Shown here piece after piece: positions 47,296 through 55,799 of a stretch of 64,000 nt of DNA. The notes beneath the pieces are model-generated. The model was not told the origin of the DNA. It ran no database searches and saw only the letters and a program-made list of their open reading frames with translations. The number at the start of each line of letters is the position of its first letter. Within the stretch, counting starts at the first letter, position 1. A program made the translations under genes and the position numbers. Origin of the DNA: Streptomyces sp. Tu 3180 (lineage in GTDB: Bacteria; Actinomycetota; Actinomycetes; Streptomycetales; Streptomycetaceae). The stretch lies in the NCBI RefSeq assembly GCF_009852415.1, contig NZ_WOXS01000002.1, forward strand, positions 5,000,001-5,064,000, read 5' to 3'.

Positions 47296-48933
47296 GTGAA
47301 TCAGATGCAGGGCCTGCTCGTCGCGGGCCGCTACCGGCTCGGCGACGCCATCGGCAGCGGTGGCATGGGCCGGGTGTGGCGTGCGCACGACGAGGTGCTG
47401 CACCGATCCGTGGCCGTCAAGGAGCTGACCGCCGCGCTCTACGTCTCCGACAGCGAGCAGGCCATGCTGCTGGCGCGCACCCGTGCGGAGGCACGGGCGG
47501 CCGCGCGGATCAACCACTCCGCCGTCGTCACGGTGCACGACGTGCTGGAGCACGACGGCCGGCCGTGGATCGTGATGGAGCTGGTCGAGGGGCGCTCGCT
47601 GGCCGACGCGGTGAAGGAACAGGGCCGCGTCGAGCCCCGCGAGGCCGCGCGCATCGGCCTGTGGGTGCTGCGCGCGCTGCGCGCCGCGCACACCGCCGGC
47701 GTCCTGCACCGTGACGTCAAGCCCGGCAACGTCCTCCTCGGCCGGGACGGCCGCGTGCTGCTCACCGACTTCGGCATCGCGCAGATCGACGGCGACACGG
47801 CCATCACCCGCACCGGGGAGGTCGTCGGCTCGGTCGACTACCTGGCGCCCGAGCGGGTCCGCGGCCACGACCCCGGACCCTCCTCCGACCTGTGGGCGCT
47901 CGGCGCGACGCTGTACACGGCGGTGGAGGGCAGATCGCCGTTCCGCCGCACCTCGCCGCTGACCACCATGCAGGCGGTCGTCGAGGAGGAGGCCGGGCAA
48001 CCGCGGCACGCCGGCCCGCTCGCGCCCGTCATCAGCGCACTCCTGCGCAAGGATCCGGCCACCCGGCCCGACGCGGCCGGGGCCGAGCGGATGCTCGCCG
48101 AGGCGGCGGAGGGGCGCCGGCCGGACGCGGCGCAGGCGCACGTGCCGGCGCAGGCCGTCACCGCCCGGGTGCCGTTGCCGCACGAGACCCGGCCGGACAC
48201 CGCCCTGCCGCCCCAGGTCCCGCCCGCGACCGGCGCCACGGCCGTGCATCCGCCGCACGCGCCCGCCGTCGCCGCGCCCCGACGGCGGGGCCGCCTGACC
48301 GCCCTGGTCGTCGCCGTGGCCGCGATCGTCGGCGGGGGAACCGCGGTGGTGCTGCAGCAGGGCGACGGGGGCACGGGGAGGGGCGATGTCTCCGCGACCG
48401 CCTCCGGCACCCCGGTGCCCACGCCCGACGCCACGGGAACCGGCGGGACCGAGTCCGCGGGCGGTCTCCCGGCGGGCTGGGTGCGCCGCACCGACCCCTA
48501 CGGCTTCAGCATCGCCCTGCCCGGTGAGGACTGGGAGCGCGTCGTCTTCGACGAGGAGACCCGGCAGGTCGACTACACGCCCGACGGCGGCAGGCACTTC
48601 ATCCGCATCGCCGCCGACGACTCCCCCGACTTCGACGACCCGTACGAGCACCTGAGCGATCTGGACCGGCAGATAGAGCGCCGCCTGGTCGACTACCGGC
48701 GGGTGGGACTGGAACGCCGCGTCTACCGTGACCGCGACAGCGCCCGGCTGGAGTACACCTGGACGGCGCTGGCCAAGGACACCGACTTCCCGGGGCCGCG
48801 CCGGGCGGTCGACCAGATGTACATCTCGCGGGACGGGAGCGAGTACGCGATCTACATGTCCGGGCCGGCCGAGGACTGGGCCGTGACCGGCCGGCAGTTC
48901 GAGACGGTGCTGCGGGGCTGGCGCGAACCCTGA
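47296..48933 (+). CDS. Ser/Thr protein kinase, kinase 3 of cluster
   Basis: 545 residues from the GTG at 47296; an ATG at 47305 is in frame. The motifs are complete: GSGGMGRV, VAVKEL, HRDVKPGN (Asp140), DFG, SVDYLAPE. After a Pro/Ala linker comes a transmembrane helix (about 334-356, ALVVAVAAIVGGGTAVVL) and an outside domain with GFSIALPGEDWERV. An active kinase by sequence. Only 160 bp separate it from the pseudokinase. Confidence 0.95.
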   Translation: MNQMQGLLVAGRYRLGDAIGSGGMGRVWRAHDEVLHRSVAVKELTAALYVSDSEQAMLLARTRAEARAAARINHSAVVTVHDVLEHDGRPWIVMELVEGRSLADAVKEQGRVEPREAARIGLWVLRALRAAHTAGVLHRDVKPGNVLLGRDGRVLLTDFGIAQIDGDTAITRTGEVVGSVDYLAPERVRGHDPGPSSDLWALGATLYTAVEGRSPFRRTSPLTTMQAVVEEEAGQPRHAGPLAPVISALLRKDPATRPDAAGAERMLAEAAEGRRPDAAQAHVPAQAVTARVPLPHETRPDTALPPQVPPATGATAVHPPHAPAVAAPRRRGRLTALVVAVAAIVGGGTAVVLQQGDGGTGRGDVSATASGTPVPTPDATGTGGTESAGGLPAGWVRRTDPYGFSIALPGEDWERVVFDEETRQVDYTPDGGRHFIRIAADDSPDFDDPYEHLSDLDRQIERRLVDYRRVGLERRVYRDRDSARLEYTWTALAKDTDFPGPRRAVDQMYISRDGSEYAIYMSGPAEDWAVTGRQFETVLRGWREP

Positions 48934-49065
48934 CGCACCCGGGGCGCCCGGGGCGCCCGGCACCCCCGACGGACCGGCGGTCCGGCGCCTGGCGTGCGCG
49001 AACGTACGCCGCTTGGCCGAATCACCGTACCGGAGCGGGCACATCCGGTGGGGCATGATGGGCCC

Positions 49066-50340
49066 ATGGGGACCGAGGGGGACGCCGAGAACGGGACCGT
49101 GTGGCCCAACGCCCGGGTCATCGCCGGCCGTTACCGCGTGGAGGCGAGGCTCGGGCGCGGCGGCATGGGCGTGGTCTGGCGGGCCACCGACCAACTGCTC
49201 GGGCGGGGCGTCGCCGTCAAGGAACTCCCCCTGGACGAGACGCTCTCCGCGGCGGAGGCCCGGCGGCAGCGGGAGCGCACCCTGCGCGAGGCGCGCGCCC
49301 TCGCCCAGTTGAGCCACCCGCACATCATCGTCGTCCACGACGTGGTGGAGGACGACGAACGCCCCTACATCGTCCTGGAGTTGATCGACGGCGGTTCGCT
49401 CGCCGACCGCATCGCCGCGCACGGTCCGGTCGGTGCCGCCGAGGCCGCGCGGATCGGCATCGACCTGCTCGGCGCGTTGCGGGCCGCCCACACCGCCGGT
49501 GTCCTGCACCGTGACCTCAAGCCCGCCAACGTCCTGCTGGAGAACGGCACCGGCCGGGTCGTCCTCACCGACTTCGGCATCGCCCGGGTCGCGGGCTCCA
49601 CGACGCTCACCGAGAGCGGCTCCTTCGTCGGCTCACCCGAGTACACCGCCCCCGAGCGGATGTCCGGCGCCAGGACGGGGCCGGAGGCCGACCTGTGGTC
49701 GCTGGGCGCGCTGCTGTGCACGGCGCTCAGCGGCGAGTCGCCGTTCCATCGCGACTCGCTCGGCGGTGTCCTGCACGCGGTCGTGGTCGACGAGGTGCGG
49801 CCGCCCGCCGAGGCCGGGCCGATCCTGCCCGTCGTGCGCGGTCTGCTGGAGCGCGACCCCGACCGGCGGCTGGACGCGGACCGGGCCGAACGGATGCTGC
49901 GGGCCTTCCTCGAGACGGGCCGTACGCCCCAGTCCGTGACGCTCGAACCGCTGCCGTCCGAGCGGGGCCCGTCCCGCCGCCGGCTCCCGGCACGGCGGGC
50001 GGAAGGGGGCGGGCGCCCACCGGCCCTGCCCGGGACCGGGGAGGACACCGCACGGCGGCAGCCCCCGAGGAGCGTGCTCGTGGCCGCGCTGGCGGTCGCC
50101 GCGATGGCGGGAGCGAGCATCTCCGCGGCGGCGCTGCTCATGCAGGACCGGGGCGGCGACGGGGGCGGCACGCCGACGAGCACGGCGCCCGGGACACCGG
50201 TGAGCGAGTCGCCCGCGAGCGAGTCGCCCGTGAGCAGGCCGCCCGCGGGCGCATCGCCCTCCGCGTCCCGGACCCCGTCGCCGACTCCCTCGGCCACCCC
50301 CGCGGCGACCGGTTCCCCGTCCCCGCCTCCGGCCGCATAG
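49066..50340 (+). CDS. Ser/Thr protein kinase, kinase 4 of cluster
   Basis: 424 residues from the ATG at 49066. Active-site motifs are intact: GRGGMGVV, VAVKEL, HRDLKPAN (Asp150), DFG, SPEYTAPE. One transmembrane helix (about 337-360) is followed only by a short Ser/Pro/Thr tail (SPASESPVSRPP and onward). Unlike its neighbours it has no folded outside domain, so any sensing must come from elsewhere or from a partner. Confidence 0.94.
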   Translation: MGTEGDAENGTVWPNARVIAGRYRVEARLGRGGMGVVWRATDQLLGRGVAVKELPLDETLSAAEARRQRERTLREARALAQLSHPHIIVVHDVVEDDERPYIVLELIDGGSLADRIAAHGPVGAAEAARIGIDLLGALRAAHTAGVLHRDLKPANVLLENGTGRVVLTDFGIARVAGSTTLTESGSFVGSPEYTAPERMSGARTGPEADLWSLGALLCTALSGESPFHRDSLGGVLHAVVVDEVRPPAEAGPILPVVRGLLERDPDRRLDADRAERMLRAFLETGRTPQSVTLEPLPSERGPSRRRLPARRAEGGGRPPALPGTGEDTARRQPPRSVLVAALAVAAMAGASISAAALLMQDRGGDGGGTPTSTAPGTPVSESPASESPVSRPPAGASPSASRTPSPTPSATPAATGSPSPPPAA

Positions 50341-50439
50341 TCGCGTAAAAGGGAGATAAGCCCCGGTGAGCGTCACGGGTCTGTGACCGGTGAGCATTCC
50401 GGGTGGATGTGCGGCGGCACGGCGCGATATGGATGAACC

Positions 50440-52137
50440 ATGAGCAACGACGGGGGAGCCCGCCAGGGGGCCGACGAGCCCACCAGTTTTGGTCTGCAAC
50501 CGCCGAACCCGCCCGCGGTCGTGCCGCATTCGGGCAACCCGCCCGTGGCCGTGCCGCACCCCGGCAACCCGTACGCGACCCCCACGCAGGTGGTTCCGCA
50601 GCAGGCGCAGCACCAGGCCCGGACGCCGCACGACCCCGGCACCGGGCGGCTCATCGCCGGCCGCTACCGGCTGCTCGCCAGGCTCGGGCACGGCGGCATG
50701 GGCACGGTGTGGCGGGCCAAGGACGAGACGGTGGACCGCGAGGTCGCCGTCAAGGAGCCCCGCGTCCCGGACCACCTTCCCGAACGGGAACGCTCCAACG
50801 TCTTCGAGCGCATGCGCCGCGAGGCCCGCGCCGCCGCCCGGCTCGACCACCCGGCGGTGGTCGACGTGCACGACGTCGCGGTCGTGGACGGTCAGCCGTG
50901 GATCGTGATGGAACTGGTCCAGGGCCGTTCGCTGGGCGCCGTCCTGCAGGAGGAGGGCACCCTCTCCGCGCGTGAGGCCGCCCGGGTCGGCCTCGAGGTG
51001 CTCGGCGCGCTGGAGTGCGCGCACGCGGCGGGCGTCCTGCACCGCGACGTGAAGCCGGACAACGTGCTGCTCGGCCGGCACGACCGGGTCGTCCTCACCG
51101 ACTTCGGCATCGCCCAGATCGAGGGCGAGACCAACCTGACCGACACCGGCGGCTTCGTCGGCTCCCCCGAGTACATCGCCCCCGAGCGGGTGCTGGGCCG
51201 GCGTCCCGGTCCCGCCTCCGACCTGTGGTCGCTCGGGGTGGTGCTGTACGCGGCCACGGAAGGCGTCTCGCCGTTCCGCCGCAGCAACACCCCCGCCACG
51301 CTCCAGTCGGTCCTCAACGCCACGCCCGCGCCGCCCGCCTCCGCGCAGGGGCCGCTGGCCGAGGTCGTCACCGGCCTGCTGCAGAAGGACCCGGCACACC
51401 GTCCGGACGCCGCCCGGGTCCGCGCCCTGCTGGAGGCGGCCGCGAACCCGCCCGAGCCGCAGCCCACGCGGATCGCCCAGGTCCCCGTTCCCGGCTCCGG
51501 GTCCGGCGGCAAGGGGATCCGCATCGGCCGCAAGACGCTGATCGGGCTCGGCGCGGCGGTCGTGGCGGGGGCGGTCGCGGCCTGCCTCGCGGTCGTGGAC
51601 CCGTTCGCGGGGCCCCTGCCGGAGGGCTGGAAGCAGCACGACCTCGGAGACCGGGTGGGCGTCCGCCTCGCGGTGCCGGAGGGCTTCGTGAAGGACGAAC
51701 CCGCCGCCGACTCGGACGGGACGGTCGCCTCCTTCACCGACCCGAGCGGACTGGTGCGGATCGAGACCGACCGCGACCTCAAGTCCGAGGACGAGAACGG
51801 CGAGCTCGAGGCCTCGGCGTCGGAGGAGGCGTTCGCGCACTGGGGCGAGCTCAAGGACGGCGAGTACAGCTGGGGCATCGCCGACACACCGGCGCCCAGG
51901 GGGCGTCCGCGCCAGACCACGTACAAGGACCGCGAGGCGGCCACGAACACCATCGTCTACACGACGACCGGCACGCCGACGCCGCTGGTGCGCGAGGCGC
52001 AGGTCATGTACTACCGGAACGAGGACGGCGACATGTACCGGCTCTGGGTCGTGTACCCGGGCAAGGGCTACTTCGCCGACGACGGCCGGGAGATCGCCCG
52101 CACGGTCTTCGATTCCTGGGAGATCGAGCGACTCTGA
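50440..52137 (+). CDS. Ser/Thr protein kinase, kinase 5 of cluster
   Basis: 565 residues. A 65-residue Pro/Gln-rich N-terminal extension precedes the kinase domain: GHGGMGTV, VAVKEP, HRDVKPDN (Asp203), DFG, SPEYIAPE. The transmembrane helix lies at about 367-387, and the outside domain starts GVRLAVPEGFV and runs to the end (DSWEIERL). The start MSNDGGA is shared with kinase 6, so the two are probably recent duplicates. Confidence 0.95.
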   Translation: MSNDGGARQGADEPTSFGLQPPNPPAVVPHSGNPPVAVPHPGNPYATPTQVVPQQAQHQARTPHDPGTGRLIAGRYRLLARLGHGGMGTVWRAKDETVDREVAVKEPRVPDHLPERERSNVFERMRREARAAARLDHPAVVDVHDVAVVDGQPWIVMELVQGRSLGAVLQEEGTLSAREAARVGLEVLGALECAHAAGVLHRDVKPDNVLLGRHDRVVLTDFGIAQIEGETNLTDTGGFVGSPEYIAPERVLGRRPGPASDLWSLGVVLYAATEGVSPFRRSNTPATLQSVLNATPAPPASAQGPLAEVVTGLLQKDPAHRPDAARVRALLEAAANPPEPQPTRIAQVPVPGSGSGGKGIRIGRKTLIGLGAAVVAGAVAACLAVVDPFAGPLPEGWKQHDLGDRVGVRLAVPEGFVKDEPAADSDGTVASFTDPSGLVRIETDRDLKSEDENGELEASASEEAFAHWGELKDGEYSWGIADTPAPRGRPRQTTYKDREAATNTIVYTTTGTPTPLVREAQVMYYRNEDGDMYRLWVVYPGKGYFADDGREIARTVFDSWEIERL

Positions 52138-52202
52138 ACCGACCGCGCCGGACACGGGTCCGCGCGTCGACAACGACGCGTTCCGCGCGGTAGGGATGGG
52201 GC

Positions 52203-54005
52203 ATGAGCAACGACGGTGGCGCGGGGGGTGCCCGGGGCCGGCTGATCGGTGGACGGTACCGGCTGATCGAGCGCATCGGCTCCGGCGCAACGGGCACGGT
52301 CTGGCGGGCGCTCGACGAACGGACGAAGCGCGAAGTCGCCGTCAAGCAGCCCCGGTTACCGGGCGAACCGGGGGACGAACGCAACCGGAGGGCGGCCCAC
52401 CGGTTCTACCGGGAGGCCCGCGCCGCGGCTCGCGTCGACCACCCCGCCGCCGTCCTCGTCCACGACGTCGTCGTCGAGGAGGACGGGCCGGAGGGGCCCG
52501 AGGAACTGGGCGGGCTCCCGTGGATCGTCATGGAGCTGGTCCGCGGGGAGTCCCTGCACCAGGTGCTCGAGCGCGGTCCCCTGCCGCCCGCCGAGGCGGC
52601 GCGGATCGGTCTCGCGGTCCTCGGCGCCCTGCGTGCCGCGCACTCCGTCGGCATCGTGCACCGCGACGTGAAGCCCGCCAACGTCCTGCTCGGACCTCCC
52701 CCGCTCCCGCATGCGCTCGGGCGGGGGGAGTCCCCTCGGCGGGTGGTCCTCACCGACTTCGGCACCGCCCACGCCCGGGGCGAGGAATCCCCGACGGCCG
52801 GTGCGGAGTCCATCGGCTCGCTGGAGTTCGTCGCCCCCGAGCGGATGTCCGGCCGCAGCGCCGGACCCGCCTCCGACCTGTGGTCGCTGGGCGTTCTGCT
52901 GTACGCCGCGGTCGAGGGCCGGTCCCCGTTCCGCCGTACCACCGCGCAGTCCACGCTCGCCGCGGTCGTCACCGCGGACCCGCCCGAGCCGGAGCGGGCG
53001 GGGGAGCTCGGGCCGCTGATCGTACGGCTGCTGGCGAAGGCCCCCGAGGAGCGCCCGCACGCGGAGGAGGCGGCCGCGGCGCTGGAGGCCGCGGCGGGCG
53101 GCCGGCCGGCGCCGGAGGAATCGGCGGTGCAGAGCCCGAACGCTCCCGGCGCGCGGGAGGCGGGGGAGGGCACCGAAACGGTACGGCCGGACTCCGCCGC
53201 CGGACCCGGTCCCGTACGGACGCCGGAGCGGATACCCCGGTCCGGGCCGGCGCCCGCCGCCCCCGCACCCCCGGACGCCTCCGCCGGCACGGCCCCGGCC
53301 ACCTCCCCCACCGCCGCCCGCTCCGGACGCCGCCCGCTCCGTCCCGTCCCCCTCGCGGCCCTCGGGGTGCTCCTCCTCGCCGGTGGCCTCTGGTCCGCCA
53401 CCTCCCCCGGCGGTCCGGACGCCGGAACGGCCGCCGGACGGACCGCCCGGGTCACCCCCACCGCCGGTCCGGGGGACACGTCCGGTCCGAGGGGCACGTC
53501 CGGTCCGGCGGACATGGGCGGCCCGGGAGCCACCGCCGGTCCGGGAGCCACCGGCTGGACCGCCCACCGCGAGGCCGCCCTGGACGCCGTCCTCTTCCTG
53601 CCGCCCGGGTACCGGGAGGCCGCCCGCGAGGACGGCACGGGCCGCCGGCCCGGGTCCGTGGTCTACGAGGGCGACGGAGGCGTCCGGGTCCGCCTCGCCC
53701 GGTGGGACAGGGCGCCCGGCTCCCCGATGGCACAGGCACGGGACGCGCACGCGGGCGGGGACGACCGCGACGGGGACGCGCGCACGCGCTACACGCGCAC
53801 CAGCGTCCGGGGCCACGAGGCCGCCCTGGCCGACACGATCTACGGCCAGGACGGGAACCCCCCGCGCGTCCTGCGCCTGGTGATCCGCACCGACGACGGC
53901 CGCATGTACGAACTCCGCGTCGACCTGCCCGGGGGAACGCCCCGGGAGAAGGGCACCGCGGTGTTCCGGAGCGTCCGTGACCGGCTCGAGATGGGAGTGC
54001 GGTGA
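52203..54005 (+). CDS. Ser/Thr protein kinase, kinase 6 of cluster, with TTA codon
   Basis: 600 residues from the ATG at 52203, beginning MSNDGGA as in kinase 5. The glycine loop is changed to GSGATGTV, the beta-3 Lys is present (VAVKQP), HRDVKPAN is intact (Asp155), and the DFG reads DFGTA. Leu52, in VKQPRLPGEP next to the beta-3 Lys, is encoded by TTA (52356-52358), so this kinase should be under bldA control. A Pro/Ala linker, a transmembrane helix (about 384-402) and an outside domain (ALDAVLFLPPGYRE) follow. Confidence 0.93.
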   Translation: MSNDGGAGGARGRLIGGRYRLIERIGSGATGTVWRALDERTKREVAVKQPRLPGEPGDERNRRAAHRFYREARAAARVDHPAAVLVHDVVVEEDGPEGPEELGGLPWIVMELVRGESLHQVLERGPLPPAEAARIGLAVLGALRAAHSVGIVHRDVKPANVLLGPPPLPHALGRGESPRRVVLTDFGTAHARGEESPTAGAESIGSLEFVAPERMSGRSAGPASDLWSLGVLLYAAVEGRSPFRRTTAQSTLAAVVTADPPEPERAGELGPLIVRLLAKAPEERPHAEEAAAALEAAAGGRPAPEESAVQSPNAPGAREAGEGTETVRPDSAAGPGPVRTPERIPRSGPAPAAPAPPDASAGTAPATSPTAARSGRRPLRPVPLAALGVLLLAGGLWSATSPGGPDAGTAAGRTARVTPTAGPGDTSGPRGTSGPADMGGPGATAGPGATGWTAHREAALDAVLFLPPGYREAAREDGTGRRPGSVVYEGDGGVRVRLARWDRAPGSPMAQARDAHAGGDDRDGDARTRYTRTSVRGHEAALADTIYGQDGNPPRVLRLVIRTDDGRMYELRVDLPGGTPREKGTAVFRSVRDRLEMGVR

Positions 54006-54079
54006 TCCGGACCGTCTCGCCGTCAACGTCCTGATCAGGGCATTCGTTGCCAGCGTTCACTGGCGCGATGTGAGCGGCC

Positions 54080-54094
54080 GGTAAATCTGTTACC
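54080..54094. promoter_or_regulatory. GGTAA-N5-TTACC inverted repeat
   Basis: Perfect 5-bp arms 43 bp before the aldehyde dehydrogenase start, in a locally AT-rich gap with a possible -10 (TACCCT, 54124-54129). Candidate operator with no known protein. Confidence 0.3.
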
Positions 54095-54136
54095 GACGGG
54101 TACACAAAGCGTTCGCCCGGGCATACCCTGCGGCTC

Positions 54137-55750
54137 ATGACGGACGCGCAGACCCGGGAAACCACCGGCACCAATCCCCTCGCCCCCGCCCCGGAGGGCG
54201 CCCGCACCGCCGCCGACGTGGTCACCCCCGAACTGGTGGCCCGGCTCACCAAGGGGGTCGTCGGTTCCGGGCACACCGCCAGCCACACGCCGTTCACCGG
54301 CGAGAAGCTGGCCGACCTGCCCGAGTCGACGCCCGAGGACGTGGCGAAGGCCTTCGAGGCGGCCCGCGCCGCCCAGGCCGTGTGGGCGCAGATCCCGGTG
54401 CGCCGGCGCGCGGCCGTCCTGCTCCGCTTCCACGACCTCGTGCTCGAGCGCCAGGCCGAGGTGCTCGACCTGATCCAGCTGGAGACCGGCAAGGCCCGTC
54501 TGCACGCCCACGAGGAGGTCCAGGCCGTCGCCGTCGCCGCCCGCCACTACGGCCGCCGGGCCGCCGCGTACCTGAGGCCCAAGCGGCACGCGGGCGCCGT
54601 GCCGGCCCTCACGAAGGTCACCGAACTGCGCCACCCGCGCGGTGTGATCGGACAGATCGTCCCCTGGAACTACCCGCTCGAACTGTCCGTCGGTGACGCG
54701 CTGCCCGCGCTGGTCGCCGGCAACGCGGTCGTCATGAAGCCCGACACCGAGTCCGCCCTGACCGCCCTGTGGGCCCGTGACCTGCTGATCGAGGCCGGTC
54801 TGCCGGCCGACGTCCTGCAGGCCGTCATCGGCCTCGGACCCGTCGTCGGACCCGAGGTCGTCAAGCGCGGCGACTACGTCTCCTTCACCGGTTCCACGCG
54901 CACCGGCCGCGAGGTCGCCACGGTCGCCGCGGACCGCCTGGTCGGCGTCTCCCTCGAACTGGGAGGCAAGAACGCCATGGTGGTCCTGGAGGACGCCGAC
55001 ATCGAGAAGGCGGCGGCCGGCGCCGTGCGCGCCTGCTTCTCCTCCGCCGGCCAGCTGTGCGTCTCCATCGAGCGGCTGTACGTCCACGAGTCGGTCGCCG
55101 ACGTCTTCCTCGACCGCTTCGCGGCCCGCACGCGCGCGATGCGGCTGGGCAGCGCCCTGGCCTACGGCGCGGACATGGGCTCACTGGTCAGCGGACAGCA
55201 GCTGGAGACCGTGAAGGAGCACGTGGAGGACGCCGTCGCCAAGGGCGCGCGGGTCGTCGCCGGCGGTGTGGCCCGCCCCGACATCGGTCCGTACTTCTAC
55301 GAGCCGACCATCCTCGACGGCGTCGAGGCCCCCATGACCGTCTGCACGGAGGAGACCTTCGGCCCGGTCGTGTCGGTCTACCGCTTCTCGACCGAGGAGG
55401 AGGCGGTCGAACGCGCCAACTCCACGCCGTACGGCCTGAACTCGTCGGTCTGGACGAAGGACGCCCGGCGCGGCCGCGAGATCGCCGCCCGGCTGCGCAC
55501 CGGCACGGTGAACATCAACGAGGGCTACGCGTCCGCGTACGGCAGCGTCCAGTCGCCCATGGGCGGCATGAAGGACTCCGGACTCGGCCGCCGGCACGGC
55601 TCCGAGGGCATCCTCAAGTACACCGAGGCCCAGACCGTCGCCCACCAGCGGCTGCTGCCGATGGCCCCCTCGCTCGGCATGGACGACGAGAAGTACGCGG
55701 CGTTCATGAGCCGGAGCCTGCGCCTGATGAAGGCATTCCGTTTCCGCTGA
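54137..55750 (+). CDS. Aldehyde dehydrogenase, succinate-semialdehyde type
   Basis: 537 residues with the NAD-dependent aldehyde dehydrogenase motifs: PWNYPLEL, FTGSTRTGREVA, the Glu-containing SLELGGKN, and the catalytic Cys in SSAGQLCVS. The length and ELGGKN context fit the GabD2 group (succinate-semialdehyde dehydrogenase), but the substrate is not certain. Start ATG at 54137. The GMC oxidoreductase begins 50 bp downstream, so the two probably form an operon. Confidence 0.88.
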   Translation: MTDAQTRETTGTNPLAPAPEGARTAADVVTPELVARLTKGVVGSGHTASHTPFTGEKLADLPESTPEDVAKAFEAARAAQAVWAQIPVRRRAAVLLRFHDLVLERQAEVLDLIQLETGKARLHAHEEVQAVAVAARHYGRRAAAYLRPKRHAGAVPALTKVTELRHPRGVIGQIVPWNYPLELSVGDALPALVAGNAVVMKPDTESALTALWARDLLIEAGLPADVLQAVIGLGPVVGPEVVKRGDYVSFTGSTRTGREVATVAADRLVGVSLELGGKNAMVVLEDADIEKAAAGAVRACFSSAGQLCVSIERLYVHESVADVFLDRFAARTRAMRLGSALAYGADMGSLVSGQQLETVKEHVEDAVAKGARVVAGGVARPDIGPYFYEPTILDGVEAPMTVCTEETFGPVVSVYRFSTEEEAVERANSTPYGLNSSVWTKDARRGREIAARLRTGTVNINEGYASAYGSVQSPMGGMKDSGLGRRHGSEGILKYTEAQTVAHQRLLPMAPSLGMDDEKYAAFMSRSLRLMKAFRFR

Positions 55751-55799
55751 GACAGCCACCGCACCGCACCCGCACCGCAGCTTTCGACGAGGAGAGCAC

